DNA of 64,000 nucleotides from Streptomyces longhuiensis (GTDB lineage: Bacteria; Actinomycetota; Actinomycetes; Streptomycetales; Streptomycetaceae). Position 1 is the stretch's first letter, and each line of letters opens with the position of its first letter. The position numbers and the translations under genes are program-made. The DNA is taken from NCBI RefSeq assembly GCF_020616555.1, contig NZ_CP085173.1, positions 1,426,001 to 1,490,000 of the forward strand, given 5' to 3'. Positions 47,498 to 55,611 of this stretch are shown piece after piece. Below the pieces are notes generated by a model. It saw only the letters and a list, made by a program, of their open reading frames with translations. It was not told the origin of the DNA and searched no databases.

Positions 47498-48343
47498 GTG
47501 AGTGCACAGCGATGCCCCTTGTGCGGGTCCGAACCGATAGCCGGCCAGCAGCCGGCCTGCGGCTGCGCGACGTCCGCACCGGCGGTGCCTGCCAACCCGG
47601 TGTTCGGGCAGGTGACCCCACCCGGTCAGTCGGCCGGGACGGTGGCTCAGGAGGATCTGCGGCTCTTCGAGGGGCCGGTCGGGGGCGGGCCGGCCGTCGA
47701 GGGCATGTCGGTCCGCACGTCGGAGCATGTCGTCACCGCCGGTCGTGGTCGTCGGCCACCCGGGCGCCGCAGGCGCCGATGGGTGATCGCCGGTACCGCG
47801 GCGTTGGGTGTCGGGGCGGCCGCCGTCATCGCCGTGGCCAGTGGCGCCTTCAGCTCCGGGAGCGCCCCGAGCCGGACCGTGTCGGCGGCGGACGATTCGG
47901 CCATGCCCGCGCCGTCCGGATCCGTCTCGTCGCGGTCGGCGGCGCCTTCCCCCGGGAACGGCGGCGCGGACGCGACCCGCTCCCCCAGCCCGTCGTCGAC
48001 CGTGTCCGGAACGGCGTCCACCTCGGCGACCGCACCCGCGTCCGCCTCGGCGAAGTCCTCCGCGTCGACGCCTTCCGCGCCCGCGCCCACGACGTCTTCC
48101 GCCGCCCGCCCGGTGGCCGGCGGCCGAGTCCTGTCCACCGGCAGCCACGGCGGTCAGGTCAAAGACCTCCAACGACGGCTGACGCAGATCAACTTGTACA
48201 CGGGGCCGGCCGACGGCACGTACTCGACCGACGTCGCGGACGCGGTCCACCGCTATCAGGTGGCCCGCGGCATCGACGAGGACGCCGGTGTGTACGGTCC
48301 CGAGACGCGGGCCGCGCTGGAGTCCGAGACCCGGCGCGGCTGA
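47498..48343 (+). CDS. Membrane-anchored peptidoglycan-binding protein with zinc-ribbon start
   Basis: A 281-residue protein. It opens with a zinc-ribbon-like MSAQRCPLCGSEP and a second Cys pair (ACGCAT). A basic RRRRRWVIAGTAALG leads into a transmembrane helix, then a serine/threonine/proline/alanine-rich wall-spanning linker (about 115-200) and a C-terminal PG_binding_1 domain (GGQVKDLQRRLTQINLYTGP and DVADAVHRYQVARGIDEDAG). The GTG at 47498 has GGAGGAGGGG upstream. The topology, cytoplasmic zinc ribbon to extracellular wall-binding domain, suggests a sensor or anchor. It is divergent from the Mrr-TerD gene. Confidence 0.8.
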   Translation: MSAQRCPLCGSEPIAGQQPACGCATSAPAVPANPVFGQVTPPGQSAGTVAQEDLRLFEGPVGGGPAVEGMSVRTSEHVVTAGRGRRPPGRRRRRWVIAGTAALGVGAAAVIAVASGAFSSGSAPSRTVSAADDSAMPAPSGSVSSRSAAPSPGNGGADATRSPSPSSTVSGTASTSATAPASASAKSSASTPSAPAPTTSSAARPVAGGRVLSTGSHGGQVKDLQRRLTQINLYTGPADGTYSTDVADAVHRYQVARGIDEDAGVYGPETRAALESETRRG

Positions 48344-48391
48344 GAACATGCCCGTCCATCGCCCGTTGCCACGTGAGGAAGTCGACCCGTC

Positions 48392-49039
48392 ATGCCATCC
48401 GTGCCCGCCGATCCGACCGTGCTTCACCCGATGCCGGGGCAGTCGCGGGTCGTGCTGCTCAAGCCACTTGTCACGTCGCCGTTGATCGAGGTCGGTGAGT
48501 TCTCGTACTACGACGATCCGGACGACCCGACCGCCTTCGAGACGCGCAACGTGCTGTACCACTACGGGCCGGAGAAGCTGGTCATCGGGAAGTTCTGTGC
48601 GCTGGGCGAGGGCGTGCGGTTCATCATGAACGGGGCCAACCACCGTATGGACGGCCCGTCGACGTTCCCCTTCCCCATCATGGGCGGTTCGTGGGCGGAC
48701 CACTTCGATCTCATCAGCGGGCTGCCCGGCCGGGGTGACACGGTCGTCGGGAACGACGTGTGGTTCGGCTACCGCACCACGGTGATGCCCGGCGTACGCA
48801 TCGGACACGGAGCGATCATCGCCTCGGGTTCCGTGGTCGTCGACGACGTGCCCGACTACGGGATCGTCGGCGGCAACCCGGCGAAGCTCATCCGCCGCCG
48901 CTACTGCGACGAGGACGTCGAGCGCCTGCTCGCCCTCGCGTGGTGGGACTGGCCCACCGAACACCTCACCGAGCACGTGCGCACCGTCATGTCCGGCTCC
49001 GTGGACGCGCTGGAGGCCGTGGCCCCGATGCCGCGGTGA
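48392..49039 (+). CDS. CatB/Vat-type hexapeptide O-acetyltransferase
   Basis: A 215-residue left-handed beta-helix acyltransferase: VGEFSYYDDPDDPTAFE and the catalytic-site FIMNGANHRMDGPSTFPF with the active His, then hexapeptide repeats GDTVVGNDVWFGYRTTVMPG, VRIGHGAIIASGSVVVDDVP and DYGIVGGNPAKLIRRRY. The family includes chloramphenicol (CatB) and streptogramin (Vat) acetyltransferases but also general xenobiotic ones, so a resistance role is not assured. ATG at 48392. Its 3' end overlaps the convergent CoA-transferase gene by 53 nt. Confidence 0.88.
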   Translation: MPSVPADPTVLHPMPGQSRVVLLKPLVTSPLIEVGEFSYYDDPDDPTAFETRNVLYHYGPEKLVIGKFCALGEGVRFIMNGANHRMDGPSTFPFPIMGGSWADHFDLISGLPGRGDTVVGNDVWFGYRTTVMPGVRIGHGAIIASGSVVVDDVPDYGIVGGNPAKLIRRRYCDEDVERLLALAWWDWPTEHLTEHVRTVMSGSVDALEAVAPMPR

Positions 49040-50261
49040 TCGGGGCGGCGGGTATGGCTTCCAGCACCTCCTGTGTGTGCGCGCCCAGTTCGGGTGCCGG
49101 CGTGCGGAAGGTGTTCAGGCCGGACCCGAAGCGGACCGGGAAGCGTGCCTGCGGCGCCGGACCGGACGTCTGGGAAAACAGGTCTCTTTCCGTCAGATGC
49201 GGGTCCTCCAGGAGTTGTCGGGCCGCGGTGAGCACGGGTGCCCATGGCGCGCCGATCCCGGTCAGCGTGCGCTCCCACCACGCGTAGTCGTGGGTGGCGA
49301 TCACCGCGGTCAGCAGGTCGTGGACCTTCTCCTTGGCGGCCGTACGGGCGGGCCGACGGTCGTACGCGTCGGTGTCCAGACCCGGGAACTCCGTACCCAG
49401 CGCGGTGCGGAACTCCCGCCAGAACTTGTCCTCGAACGTGGCGAGCGAGAGCAGCCGTCCGTCGGCCGTACGGAAGACGTCGTTGTCGCCCTGCACGAGC
49501 CCGCTCTCCAGCGGGTCACCGGCATCGGCCATGGGCAGAGCGAACAGGGCGCACCAGCCGGCGATCGATTCGGTGAGGGAGACGTCGATGTGCTGTCCCC
49601 GTCCCGTGGCGGCCGCGCCCGCGAGCGCCACGGTCAGCGCGAACGCCGCCTGCATCGCGCCCGCCATGTCACCCACCCGCACGCCCGGCCGGGTGATCGC
49701 CCCGTCGATGCGCCCGGGGACGGTGAAGAACCCGGACAGGCCGAGGAAGTTCAGTTCGTGACCGGGCCTGTTCGCGTACGGTCCCGTCTGGCCGTATCCG
49801 CTGAGGGAGCACAGGACGATGCGCGGGTTCGCCTCGCGCAGGACGGGATAGGAGAGGCCGAGCCGGTCGAGGACGCCGGGGCGGAAGCTCTCCACGACGG
49901 CGTCGGCGGTACCGACGAGGCGCAGGAACTCGGTCCGGTGTGTGTCGTCGCGGAGGTCGAGGGTGACGGAGCGCTTGTTGCGGTTGAGCGCCTCGAACAG
50001 CGCGGGGGCCGAACGCGCGGGATCCCCGCCGTCGGGCTCCTCGATCTTGATGACGTCCGCGCCCAGATCGGCGAGCATCGAGGTGGCGTACGGGCCCGGC
50101 AGCAGCCGGGACAGGTCGAGCACGCGCTTGCCGGTCAGGAAGGACCAGTCCGGGGGTCCGCCGTGTGCGTCGCGGGCGGACTCAGCGGCTTCGGCAGGAT
50201 CTGCCGTCTCGGGTGTCTCGGCCTGCTCGACGCGTTCAGAACCTGGTTTCTCGACTGCCAT
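48987..50261 (-). CDS. CaiB/BaiF-family CoA-transferase
   Basis: A 424-residue type III CoA-transferase: KRVLDLSRLLPGPYATSMLA, GADVIKIEEPDGGDPAR with the catalytic-region context, NRNKRSVTLDLRD, VVESFRPGVLDRLGLSYP, and GYGQTGPYANRPGHELNFLG. Members move CoA between carboxylic acids. The start ATG at 50261 has AAGGAG. Residues 5-30 (ERVEQAETPETADPAEAAES) are an acidic extension. It is the second gene of a leftward pair with the MatC-like permease (58-nt gap). The C-terminal PPARPRSRT overlaps the neighbouring acetyltransferase gene on the other strand. Confidence 0.9.
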   Translation of the reverse strand: MAVEKPGSERVEQAETPETADPAEAAESARDAHGGPPDWSFLTGKRVLDLSRLLPGPYATSMLADLGADVIKIEEPDGGDPARSAPALFEALNRNKRSVTLDLRDDTHRTEFLRLVGTADAVVESFRPGVLDRLGLSYPVLREANPRIVLCSLSGYGQTGPYANRPGHELNFLGLSGFFTVPGRIDGAITRPGVRVGDMAGAMQAAFALTVALAGAAATGRGQHIDVSLTESIAGWCALFALPMADAGDPLESGLVQGDNDVFRTADGRLLSLATFEDKFWREFRTALGTEFPGLDTDAYDRRPARTAAKEKVHDLLTAVIATHDYAWWERTLTGIGAPWAPVLTAARQLLEDPHLTERDLFSQTSGPAPQARFPVRFGSGLNTFRTPAPELGAHTQEVLEAIPAAPITAASGPRPPARPRSRT

Positions 50262-50319
50262 CAGTTTTGCGCTCCTTGGGTGAGAGTCAGGTGACGCTGC
50301 GGGGTGTGCTGGCGACAGG

Positions 50320-51591
50320 TCACAGCCCTGTCGCCAGCGGTAGAACGAGAAGAGCCGGGGGCAGTAGCAGCGCCGCCCCGAGGGACCACGCCATCAGCCG
50401 ACGGAAGACGCGCGGCGCGTGCGCCTCCTCGGTGTTGGCCAGGATCAGGCCGCCACCCAGGTGGAGGGGGCTGATCGCCACGGCGCCGATGGTGGCGCAC
50501 ACGGCGATCAGCAGCACGGTGAACCGTGCCGAGTCGGCATGCGGCAGCACCGCGGCGGCCAGTGGGACGACCACGCCGAGCACGGCGACCGTCGAGGACT
50601 CCACGGTCGCGAAGACCGCGGCGAGGTAGGAGACGGAGAGCACCGCGAGAAGGGTGTTGTCGATGCCGCCGAGATGCGCGGCGATCGCCTTGAGCGTTCC
50701 CGTCCGCTCCAGTACACCGACGTACACCATGATGCCGCTGGTCAACAGGACGACTGACCAGGGAAGTTCGGAGACGACCCGCCGTGAGTCGGGGCGGAAG
50801 ACCAGCTGGAGCGAGAGCCCGATCAGGAGTGCCACGAAGCTGACGGACACCCCGAATCCCAGGACGGCGACCACGAAGACGCTCAAACCGATGAGCGAAC
50901 CGGTCTCGTACGGGGTGACCGGCGCGGCGCCTCGCAGGACCGGCACCTCACTGTCCCGCGAGGCAGCCCGGCGTACCCGGGACGCGCGCACGAGCCGCAG
51001 GCCGCCCAGGGCGAAGAAGGCGACCAGCGCCAGGAGCAGGTTGAGGATCGCGAGACCGGCAAACAGTGCCGTGGGCGAGTAGGTGACGTCGAGCTTCCTG
51101 GCGAGCTCCTTGACGAGCGCGCCCCAGGGCGACAGCGGCGAGAACCCCCCGACACCGGCTCCGCCGCACGCCACCACGGCCATGAGCACGGGGTCGACGT
51201 CTCTGGTACGGGCGATACGCATCGCCATGGGAAGCACGACGGCGACCGTCGCGCTGGGCAGCGTCCCGATGGCGCTGAGTGCCGCCGCGACCAGGAACAT
51301 GCCCCAGGGCAGGAACCAGTCACGGCCGCGGGACAGCCGGACCACGAGACGGACGACCCGGTCGATCGCGCCGCTGCGCTGGGCGTGGCCGAACATGTAC
51401 ATCACGCCGAGGATCAGGACGACCAGGTCTGCGGGGAACCCGGCGAGCACTTCCTCCTTGGGGATGCCGGCGATCGCCGACATCACGAACGCCGCCGGCA
51501 GCACGACGAGTCCCACGTTGACGTCGCGCCACATCGCGAGGCCGAACGCGGAGACGAGCAGGACGACGGACAACACCTCTGGCACGGACAT
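50320..51591 (-). CDS. SLC13/MatC-like dicarboxylate permease
   Basis: A 423-residue, 11-12-span membrane protein starting MSVPEVLSVVLLVSAFG. The MatC_N region (WRDVNVGLVVLPAAFVMSAI and GIPKEEVLAGFPADLVVLIL) and the GGFSPLSPWGALVKEL segment are typical of malonate-type and citrate-type carriers of the ion-transporter superfamily. ATG at 51591 has GGAAGAG upstream; a GTG at 51630 has no site. With the CoA-transferase it suggests uptake and activation of a small carboxylate. Confidence 0.85.
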   Translation of the reverse strand: MSVPEVLSVVLLVSAFGLAMWRDVNVGLVVLPAAFVMSAIAGIPKEEVLAGFPADLVVLILGVMYMFGHAQRSGAIDRVVRLVVRLSRGRDWFLPWGMFLVAAALSAIGTLPSATVAVVLPMAMRIARTRDVDPVLMAVVACGGAGVGGFSPLSPWGALVKELARKLDVTYSPTALFAGLAILNLLLALVAFFALGGLRLVRASRVRRAASRDSEVPVLRGAAPVTPYETGSLIGLSVFVVAVLGFGVSVSFVALLIGLSLQLVFRPDSRRVVSELPWSVVLLTSGIMVYVGVLERTGTLKAIAAHLGGIDNTLLAVLSVSYLAAVFATVESSTVAVLGVVVPLAAAVLPHADSARFTVLLIAVCATIGAVAISPLHLGGGLILANTEEAHAPRVFRRLMAWSLGAALLLPPALLVLPLATGL

Positions 51592-51740
51592 GCGGGCTCT
51601 TCCCGTGGGCGACTCTTCGATACCGGACACGTTGTTCAGTATTTTGCGATGAGATCAGCAATGTAGGTCAAGGTGCCGCCCCGCTCAAGAGGGAGGAGCG
51701 GGGAAGAGCAGGCGAGGAGCGCCGCCTCCGGGACAGCAGT

Positions 51741-51772
51741 CGGCCCCGTCGCCCGGGGAGGCGGCGGGGCCG
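51741..51772. terminator. Hairpin downstream of the TetR gene
   Basis: CGGCCCCGTCGCC (51741-51753) pairs with GGCGGCGGGGCCG (51760-51772) with one G-T pair and a 6-nt loop. It lies 36 nt beyond the TetR stop, in the 216-nt gap before the permease gene, and isolates the two leftward transcripts. Confidence 0.75.
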
Positions 51773-51807
51773 ACAAGGGTCTCGGGGTGCGCCGTGCGGC
51801 GCCGGGG

Positions 51808-52404
51808 TCACTCGGGCGCGTCGAACCCGCTCGCCCAGTAACGACCACGTAGCGCGAGGTCGAGCAGCATCCGCACGACCTCCTCGGCGGGCGCGGGAGG
51901 CGTCTCGCTCTCGGCCCACCACCGCAGCACGGCGACCTGCTCCCCGACCCAGACGCGGGCGAGCAGTTCCGCGTCGATGCGCGGCTTCACGTCGTTGCGT
52001 TCGGCGCGTGCGCGGAACTCCTGCGCGGTGTTCGCGGCACACACGTCCGTGAACATCTGGAGCGGCTTCCCGTCACCCTCGCCGCGCAGCACGATCCGGT
52101 ACAGGTCACGCTCGTCGCGCGCGTGGCGGAGCATCTCCAGAAGGGGCTTCCCCGTGAAGCCCACCGCACTCCCCGCGACGGACGGGGCGAGGCGCCGGCC
52201 GAGTTCGTCGAGGAGGTCGGCGGTCACCCGCGCGAACAGGGCGTCCTTGTCCTTGAAGTGGCTGTAGAAGGTGGCGCGGCCGACGTCGGCGCGCTCCGTG
52301 ATGTCTTCCACGCTCAGCGCGCTGAAGCCGCGCTCCAGGACGAGTTCCACCAACGCGTCCGCCAGGGCGCGCCGCGTGCGCCTGGTCCTTCTGTCCTCAG
52401 CCAT
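51808..52404 (-). CDS. TetR/AcrR-family regulator
   Basis: A 198-residue regulator with a clean HTH (RGFSALSVEDITERADVGRA then TFYSHFKDKDALFARV) preceded by the TRRTRRALADALVELVLE helix, and a helical ligand domain ending LLDLALRGRYWASGFD. ATG at 52404. It is divergent from the acyl-CoA ligase and upstream of the permease/CoA-transferase pair; it probably controls the CoA-ester block and senses an acyl-CoA or acid. Confidence 0.9.
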   Translation of the reverse strand: MAEDRRTRRTRRALADALVELVLERGFSALSVEDITERADVGRATFYSHFKDKDALFARVTADLLDELGRRLAPSVAGSAVGFTGKPLLEMLRHARDERDLYRIVLRGEGDGKPLQMFTDVCAANTAQEFRARAERNDVKPRIDAELLARVWVGEQVAVLRWWAESETPPAPAEEVVRMLLDLALRGRYWASGFDAPE

Positions 52405-52578
52405 CGCTGCCTTCCACGTCTTCCGCCGTCGCCGTACTCGGCGTCTCCGGGCCCGCTCTCACGTCCGCCCAGTCTAGGAGAGCCTTGACAGTCAATGCGT
52501 TAATGAACAAGCTGTCTCGTATTGAACAGACTGATCACAGTGGTCAGAGTGTTGATCTTCCAGCTCTGGAGTACGTCG
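52405..52578. promoter_or_regulatory. TetR/ligase intergenic region with dyad elements
   Basis: TTGACAGTCAA (52485-52495) is an 11-bp palindrome containing a -35-like TTGACA. On the minus strand TGTTCA-like half-sites occur twice about 19 nt apart (around 52503-52527). An AT-rich patch (52491-52530) contrasts with the flanks. TetR autoregulation plus control of the ligase gene is likely; no clear -10 was found. Confidence 0.4.
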
Positions 52579-54162
52579 ATGAACCTCGGCACCTACCTCT
52601 CCCGCAGCGCCCGCTACTGGCCTGACGCAACGGCCCTCGTCTGCGGCGAACACACATGGACCTACTCGCGACTCGACAGCGAGACCAACCGTCTGGCATC
52701 CGCCCTCATCGCACGGGGCCTGCGCCCCGGGGACGCGGTCGCCTCGCTCGCCTGGAACCGGGGCGAACTCGTGGAGGTCGAATTCGCCCTCTACAAGGCT
52801 GGGTTGACCAGGGCACCTGTCAACGCCCGGCTCGGCCGCGGCGAGATCGAGCACATCCTGCGGTACGCGCCCGTACGCGTCCTGTTCTTCGACGCCGCGC
52901 ACCGCGAGGACGCTCTGGCGGCGATCGCCGCGGCGGGCACGGGCTGCGTACCGGTCCTCCTGGACGACACATCAACCGAAGCGGATACCGCCACCGACAC
53001 CCCGGGGACCGTCCGGTACCGCGAGCTGCTCGCCGAGGGCAGCACCGAAGCGGTCACCGTCGACGTGTCCGAGGACGACGCGTGCGTCCTCAACTTCACG
53101 TCCGGGTCGACCGGAACGCTCAAGGCGGCCGTCCAGAGCGTCGGCAACCGCCTGGCCAACATGCGCAAGCAGCTGATGAGCGACGAGTCCCGGCCGGGGC
53201 CCGCCACTCGCTACCTCGCGTGCGGTCCCATCACCCACGCCACCGGCATGGGGCTGCTCGCGGGTGTGTTCGCGGGTTCGACGGCGTACGTTCTCCCCGC
53301 CTGGAGCGCCGAGGCCTTCCTGGACAGTGTGGAGAAGGAGCGCATCACCACCACCTTCCTCGTGCCCGCGATGCTGAACATGGTGCTCGCCCACCCCGGC
53401 GCCGCCGGACGCGACCTCTCCAGCCTCACCAGCGTCCGCGTCGGCGGCGCGCCGGTGTCACCTCGGCGACTGCGGGATGCCGTCGCGCTGTTCGGCCCGG
53501 TGGTCGCGCAGGGCTACGGTCTCGGCGAGACGACGAGCGTGGTCGCCGGACTGAGCAGCGCGGAGACGGCCCGCGCCGTGGCCAGTGACCCCGAACTCCT
53601 GCAGTCCTGCGGGCGGGCCGTGTACGACACGGAGATCCGGATCGTGGACGACACGGGCCGCGAGCTCGGGCCGCGCGAGGTGGGCGAGATCATCGTGCGC
53701 GGACCCGACTGCGTCCGCGCGTACTGGAACGAGCCCGAGCTGTCCGCCGAGACCTTTCGCGATGGCTGGGTGCACACCGGCGACCTGGCATGGATGCGCG
53801 AGGACGGCTATCTGTTTCTCGTCGACCGCAAGAAGGACATGATCATTTCAGGCGGGTTCAACATCTACTGCACCGAAGTCGAAGCCGCGCTCTACGAGCA
53901 TCCCGCCGTTCAGGAGGCCTGTGTCGTAGGCGTGCCGGACGAGACGTGGGGCGAGGCGGTCAAGGCCGTCGTCGTCACGCGCCCCGGTCATTCCCTCAGC
54001 GCGGAGGAGGTCACCGCGTTCTGCGCACAGCGCCTGGACCGCCTCAAGAAGCCACGCTCCGTGGACTTTGTCGCAGAACTCCCACACAACCGCAACGGGA
54101 AGCTCGACCGCAGGGCGGTGCGCGAGCCGTTCTGGGCCGGCACAGCCCGCCGCGTGAACTGA
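52579..54162 (+). CDS. AMP-dependent acyl-CoA synthetase
   Basis: A 527-residue adenylate-forming ligase: the phosphate loop LNFTSGSTGTLKAAVQS (the usual Pro of TSGSTGxPK is Leu), the aromatic motif QGYGLGETTSVV, HTGDLAWMREDGYLFLVDR, KKDMIISGGFNIYCTEVE and the closing catalytic NRNGKLDRR with Lys. It makes an acyl-AMP and then acyl-CoA. ATG at 52579 with GGAG upstream; an ATG at 52522 is open but lacks a site. It precedes the acyl-CoA dehydrogenase by 81 nt of AGAACC-type repeat, in one operon. Confidence 0.9.
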   Translation: MNLGTYLSRSARYWPDATALVCGEHTWTYSRLDSETNRLASALIARGLRPGDAVASLAWNRGELVEVEFALYKAGLTRAPVNARLGRGEIEHILRYAPVRVLFFDAAHREDALAAIAAAGTGCVPVLLDDTSTEADTATDTPGTVRYRELLAEGSTEAVTVDVSEDDACVLNFTSGSTGTLKAAVQSVGNRLANMRKQLMSDESRPGPATRYLACGPITHATGMGLLAGVFAGSTAYVLPAWSAEAFLDSVEKERITTTFLVPAMLNMVLAHPGAAGRDLSSLTSVRVGGAPVSPRRLRDAVALFGPVVAQGYGLGETTSVVAGLSSAETARAVASDPELLQSCGRAVYDTEIRIVDDTGRELGPREVGEIIVRGPDCVRAYWNEPELSAETFRDGWVHTGDLAWMREDGYLFLVDRKKDMIISGGFNIYCTEVEAALYEHPAVQEACVVGVPDETWGEAVKAVVVTRPGHSLSAEEVTAFCAQRLDRLKKPRSVDFVAELPHNRNGKLDRRAVREPFWAGTARRVN

Positions 54163-54165
54163 CCC

Positions 54166-54230
54166 AGAACGTCAGAACCAGAACCAGAACCAGAACCCAG
54201 ACCCCGGACCCAGAACCCGGAACTCGGAAC
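54166..54230. repeat. AGAACC-type hexamer repeat between ligase and dehydrogenase
   Basis: Four AGAACC units and degenerate copies (CAGAACCC, CGGAACTC) fill 54166-54230 in the intercistronic gap. It is low in G+C for this genome and shows no frame. Confidence 0.75.
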
Positions 54231-54243
54231 GAGGCCCCCGCAC

Positions 54244-55440
54244 ATGACGTTCTCCCTGCGCCCCACCTACGACGAACCGCGCCTCGCGGCCCTCGTCGAC
54301 GCGCTCCGCGACTACCTGGACGGCGAACTCGCCGACTACGAACGCAACCGCGGCATCACCCACACCTCCCGGCTGACCCGTGCCGACCTGGAACCCGTCT
54401 GGAGGCGCAGCCGCGAACTCGGCTTCTACGGGATCCACCTGCCCGAGAAGTTCGGCGGTCAGGCCCTCTCGTACACCCAACTGGCCTCCCTCAAGGAGGA
54501 GATAGGCGCCAGTGGCCGCGCCCTCGGCCACTGCGTGCTCGGCGACATGGGCGGTCCGCTGCGGGCCGGTGACATCCTGCGGCACGCCACGGACCACCAA
54601 CTCCACAAGTATCTCCTGCCGTTGGTCCGGGGCGAGCGCGCCTGCTGCTTCTCGCTCACGGAGGCCGAAGCGGGTTCCGACGTACGCTCCATGCGCACCA
54701 CCGCCGTACGGGACGGTGACGGCTACCGGCTCACCGGGCACAAGGTGTTCAGCTCGGCCGGCCCCTTCGCCGATTTCGCGATCGTGGTGGCCCGCATGGC
54801 GGACACCGGCGGGGACGCGGACCCGAAGCCCTCGTTCTCCGCGTTCCTCGTCGATCTGGACAGTCCTGGGTGCCAGGTCCTGGACGGTGCCACCCCGATG
54901 TCCGGCGAGCACATAGAGAGCGACATCGTCCTGGAGGACTGCCACGTGCCCGCCGCCAACCTCCTGGGCGAGGAGGGCGAGGGCATGCGCATCGCGCTGG
55001 GCCGTGTCACCACCAATCGGCTGCTGCACTGCCCGAGCGTGCTCGGCGCCACCCGGCGCGCCCTCGACCTCACGCTGGAGCGCACCCGTCACCGCAAGGC
55101 CGCCGGCGGACAGCCACTGCTGGCGCTCCAGTCCGTCCAGCACAAGGTCGCCGACATGGCGACGGAGTTCTACGCCGCGCGCTCGATGACGTACGCGGCC
55201 CTGGCCGCCCTGGACAAAGGTGGCCAGGTGCGGACCGAGGCGTTCATGTGCAAGCTCTTCGTCGCGGAGTCCGCGTTCCGGATTCTCGACCAGGCCGTGC
55301 AGATCCACGGCAAGGAGGGCCTCACTCAGGGCAACGAAGTCGAGTTCCTGTTCCGCAAGATCCGGATGTTCCGCGTCCTGACCGGCACGTCCGAGATCCA
55401 GAAGAACGGCATCGCCAAGGGTTTGGCGTTCCTTGCCTGA
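54244..55440 (+). CDS. Acyl-CoA dehydrogenase family protein
   Basis: A 398-residue flavoenzyme: the alpha domain (FYGIHLPEKFGGQALSYTQL and ALGHCVLGDMGG), the FAD/substrate middle sheet (ERACCFSLTEAEAGSDVRSM, GYRLTGHKVFSSAGPFADF) and the C-terminal alpha domain (DQAVQIHGKEGLTQGNEVEF then LTGTSEIQKNGIAKG). In the last motif the usual YEGT is LTGT, so the Glu used as base by most acyl-CoA dehydrogenases at that place is replaced by Thr; another Glu may act instead. ATG at 54244. It is the second gene after the acyl-CoA ligase. Confidence 0.88.
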   Translation: MTFSLRPTYDEPRLAALVDALRDYLDGELADYERNRGITHTSRLTRADLEPVWRRSRELGFYGIHLPEKFGGQALSYTQLASLKEEIGASGRALGHCVLGDMGGPLRAGDILRHATDHQLHKYLLPLVRGERACCFSLTEAEAGSDVRSMRTTAVRDGDGYRLTGHKVFSSAGPFADFAIVVARMADTGGDADPKPSFSAFLVDLDSPGCQVLDGATPMSGEHIESDIVLEDCHVPAANLLGEEGEGMRIALGRVTTNRLLHCPSVLGATRRALDLTLERTRHRKAAGGQPLLALQSVQHKVADMATEFYAARSMTYAALAALDKGGQVRTEAFMCKLFVAESAFRILDQAVQIHGKEGLTQGNEVEFLFRKIRMFRVLTGTSEIQKNGIAKGLAFLA

Positions 55441-55461
55441 CCGAGCGACCCGGCGCCCGAC

Positions 55462-55490
55462 GACCCCACAGGCCTCACGGCCGTGGGGTC
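55462..55490 (+). terminator. Hairpin terminator of the ligase-dehydrogenase operon
   Basis: GACCCCAC plus GGCC pair with GGCC plus GTGGGGTC across a TCAC loop, leaving one bulged A: a 12-bp stem 22 nt after the dehydrogenase stop. Confidence 0.8.
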
Positions 55491-55551
55491 CGTTCGCGTG
55501 CGCCTGACACGGGCCGTACGAAGCGAGGTGGGTAGCAGGTACCGGACATAC

Positions 55552-55582
55552 CTCGGTCCCCGCCGTCGTGACGGGGACCGAG
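55552..55582 (-). terminator. Hairpin terminator of the MFS transporter gene
   Basis: CTCGGTCCCCG (55552-55562) pairs with CGGGGACCGAG (55572-55582), 11 bp, loop 9 nt, 30 nt beyond the MFS stop. Confidence 0.8.
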
Positions 55583-55611
55583 AGAGTCGGGGCAGGGGCC
55601 CAGTGGGACCG

